Positions 63,242-64,000 of a stretch of 64,000 nucleotides of DNA are shown here, piece by piece (position 1 is the first letter of the stretch; each line of letters begins with the position of its first letter). Source of the stretch: Gammaproteobacteria bacterium (lineage in GTDB: Bacteria > Pseudomonadota > Gammaproteobacteria > Pseudomonadales > Azotimanducaceae); NCBI GenBank assembly GCA_026706665.1, contig JAPOYI010000245.1, forward strand, positions 1 to 64,000. The letters run 5' to 3'. The notes beneath the pieces were generated by a model. It did no database searches. It was given only the letters and a program-made list of their open reading frames with translations, and was not told the origin of the DNA. The position numbers and the translations under genes were made by a program.

Positions 63242-64000
63242 GTGGGAACGCGCTTGGACAGCCTGCCGTCGATCGCCGCGCTGGTGGCGAGGCTGACGTC
63301 GCCCGCAGCGGCGGAGGCGTTCTCGCCACTCTGTGGAAGGCCCTACGCGCTGGTCGCACTCGATGGCGACGCGTCGGCTGCTGTTGCATATCGGCCCAAC
63401 TGTCCGGTGATCGGGATTGGCGATGTGGATGATCTCGATGCGGTGCCCGAACTGGTGGACGTGGCTGTCGAGTCGGACGGGCAGGCGGAGTTCGTGGCCG
63501 AAGCGATCGAACGCAATCCGATTGCCTCGATGACGCTCGTGGGCCTCCTGCGACACAACGAACGCGTCGCGACCGAGGATGCACTGCTTGCCGAGTCTCT
63601 CGCCTATTCAACCCTCCAGCATGGTGCGGAGTTCCAGTCTTGGCTTGCTTCGCGCCCGTCCCGCCGGATACCGCCCGACCCGGAGCCGCCCGTCATAGTT
63701 GATCGGGTGCACGATGTACTCCACATCGCGCTGAACCGGCCGAAGAGGCGCAATGCCTATTCGTCCGGTTTGCGCGATGCACTGTGCGAAGCGCTGTACC
63801 TCGTGGCAGACGATCCCGGCATCGAGAAGGCGATCCTTCGCGGTGCGGGTGTCTGCTTCAGTGCTGGCGGCGACCTGGACGAGTTTGGCGAAGGGTCCGA
63901 TGCGGGTCTCGCGCATGCGTCGCGTCTCACGCGCAGCGCAGGTGCCACGTTGCATGCGCTGCGCGATCGCGTGGAAGCGCGACTGCACGGCGCCTGCATC
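63242..64000 (+). CDS. Enoyl-CoA hydratase/isomerase family protein, cut by the window edge
   Basis: The first 253 residues of a crotonase-fold protein. Its N-terminal about 150 residues are an unusual extension that resembles no crotonase part I know; the fold starts at about residue 155 with VHDVLHIALNRPKRRNAYS, and the CoA oxyanion-hole loop is GVCFSAGGDLDEFGEG. No stop codon occurs before the window end. The GTG at 63242 is the first available start. The product of the reaction cannot be deduced. Confidence 0.75.
   Translation, partial: MGTRLDSLPSIAALVARLTSPAAAEAFSPLCGRPYALVALDGDASAAVAYRPNCPVIGIGDVDDLDAVPELVDVAVESDGQAEFVAEAIERNPIASMTLVGLLRHNERVATEDALLAESLAYSTLQHGAEFQSWLASRPSRRIPPDPEPPVIVDRVHDVLHIALNRPKRRNAYSSGLRDALCEALYLVADDPGIEKAILRGAGVCFSAGGDLDEFGEGSDAGLAHASRLTRSAGATLHALRDRVEARLHGACI

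Overview
The window reads as one contig from a high-GC gammaproteobacterium. The evidence is gene order and gene content: argH facing away from hemC-hemD-hemX-hemY, the lptM-lysA pair, trxA next to rho with hemB alongside, yrfG-hslR-pckA, plus gshA (type 1), acpH, dsbB and a Pseudomonas-like metal site in HemB. No tRNA or rRNA gene and no CRISPR array was seen. An environmental lineage with a broad organic-acid and CoA-ester metabolism is my inference from two CaiB/BaiF transferases, a luciferase-like oxidoreductase, an acyl-CoA ligase, thiolase-like genes and a sulfatase. Species cannot be assigned.

Layout. 0-2.1 kb: a P4-type integrase beside a decapitated VapB antitoxin and its intact VapC toxin. 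2.1-6.6 kb (minus strand): argH, lptM, lysA, a lipoprotein and a PepE-like peptidase, probably one transcription unit. 6.6-7.3 kb: a Phd/PIN toxin-antitoxin pair. 7.4-12.7 kb: the haem operon hemCDXY, followed by a decayed YejA-like binding protein. 12.9-16 kb: rho, trxA, hemB. 16.3-19.7 kb: LLM oxidoreductase, then an ECF sigma / anti-sigma / PDZ cassette. 19.8-25.3 kb: ABC-F ATPase, grxD, DNA glycosylase, ParDE, an acyl-CoA ligase and a small unknown protein. 25.5-28 kb: a HipA-like kinase-fold gene, an unrecognised partner, and a GrdB/PrdB-family gene read through an in-frame TGA. 28-34.2 kb (minus strand): XRE regulator, ketopantoate-reductase-like gene, and an operon of three tandem cupins plus OB-fold/zinc-ribbon and thiolase-like genes. 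34-42.4 kb: cysQ, yrfG, hslR, pckA, gshA, acpH, esterase. 42.4-49.5 kb: P450 relic, sulfatase, dsbB, CaiB/BaiF transferase, SUMF1-type protein, ABC exporter. 49.6-54.9 kb: a complete ISAs1-type insertion sequence with a 10-bp target duplication, two broken integrases and an AT-rich restriction-modification pair. 55.2-64 kb: hisI-hisG, a PQQ-type propeller, a second CaiB transferase, an NCS2 permease with an unusual C-terminus, an amidohydrolase, a DUF2277 protein and an enoyl-CoA hydratase that runs off the edge.

The strongest unusual signal is at 27563. A TGA lies exactly at the first redox position of a U-x-x-C motif in a GrdB/PrdB-family protein, the reading frame continues for about 130 family-like codons, and a short hairpin sits at the right distance downstream. 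I read this as a selenoprotein. Other notable points are a dispersed 80-90 bp hairpin repeat in three copies (one of which forms the tail of LptM), a tandem cupin array with a fourth copy reduced to a relic, and several genes caught in decay.
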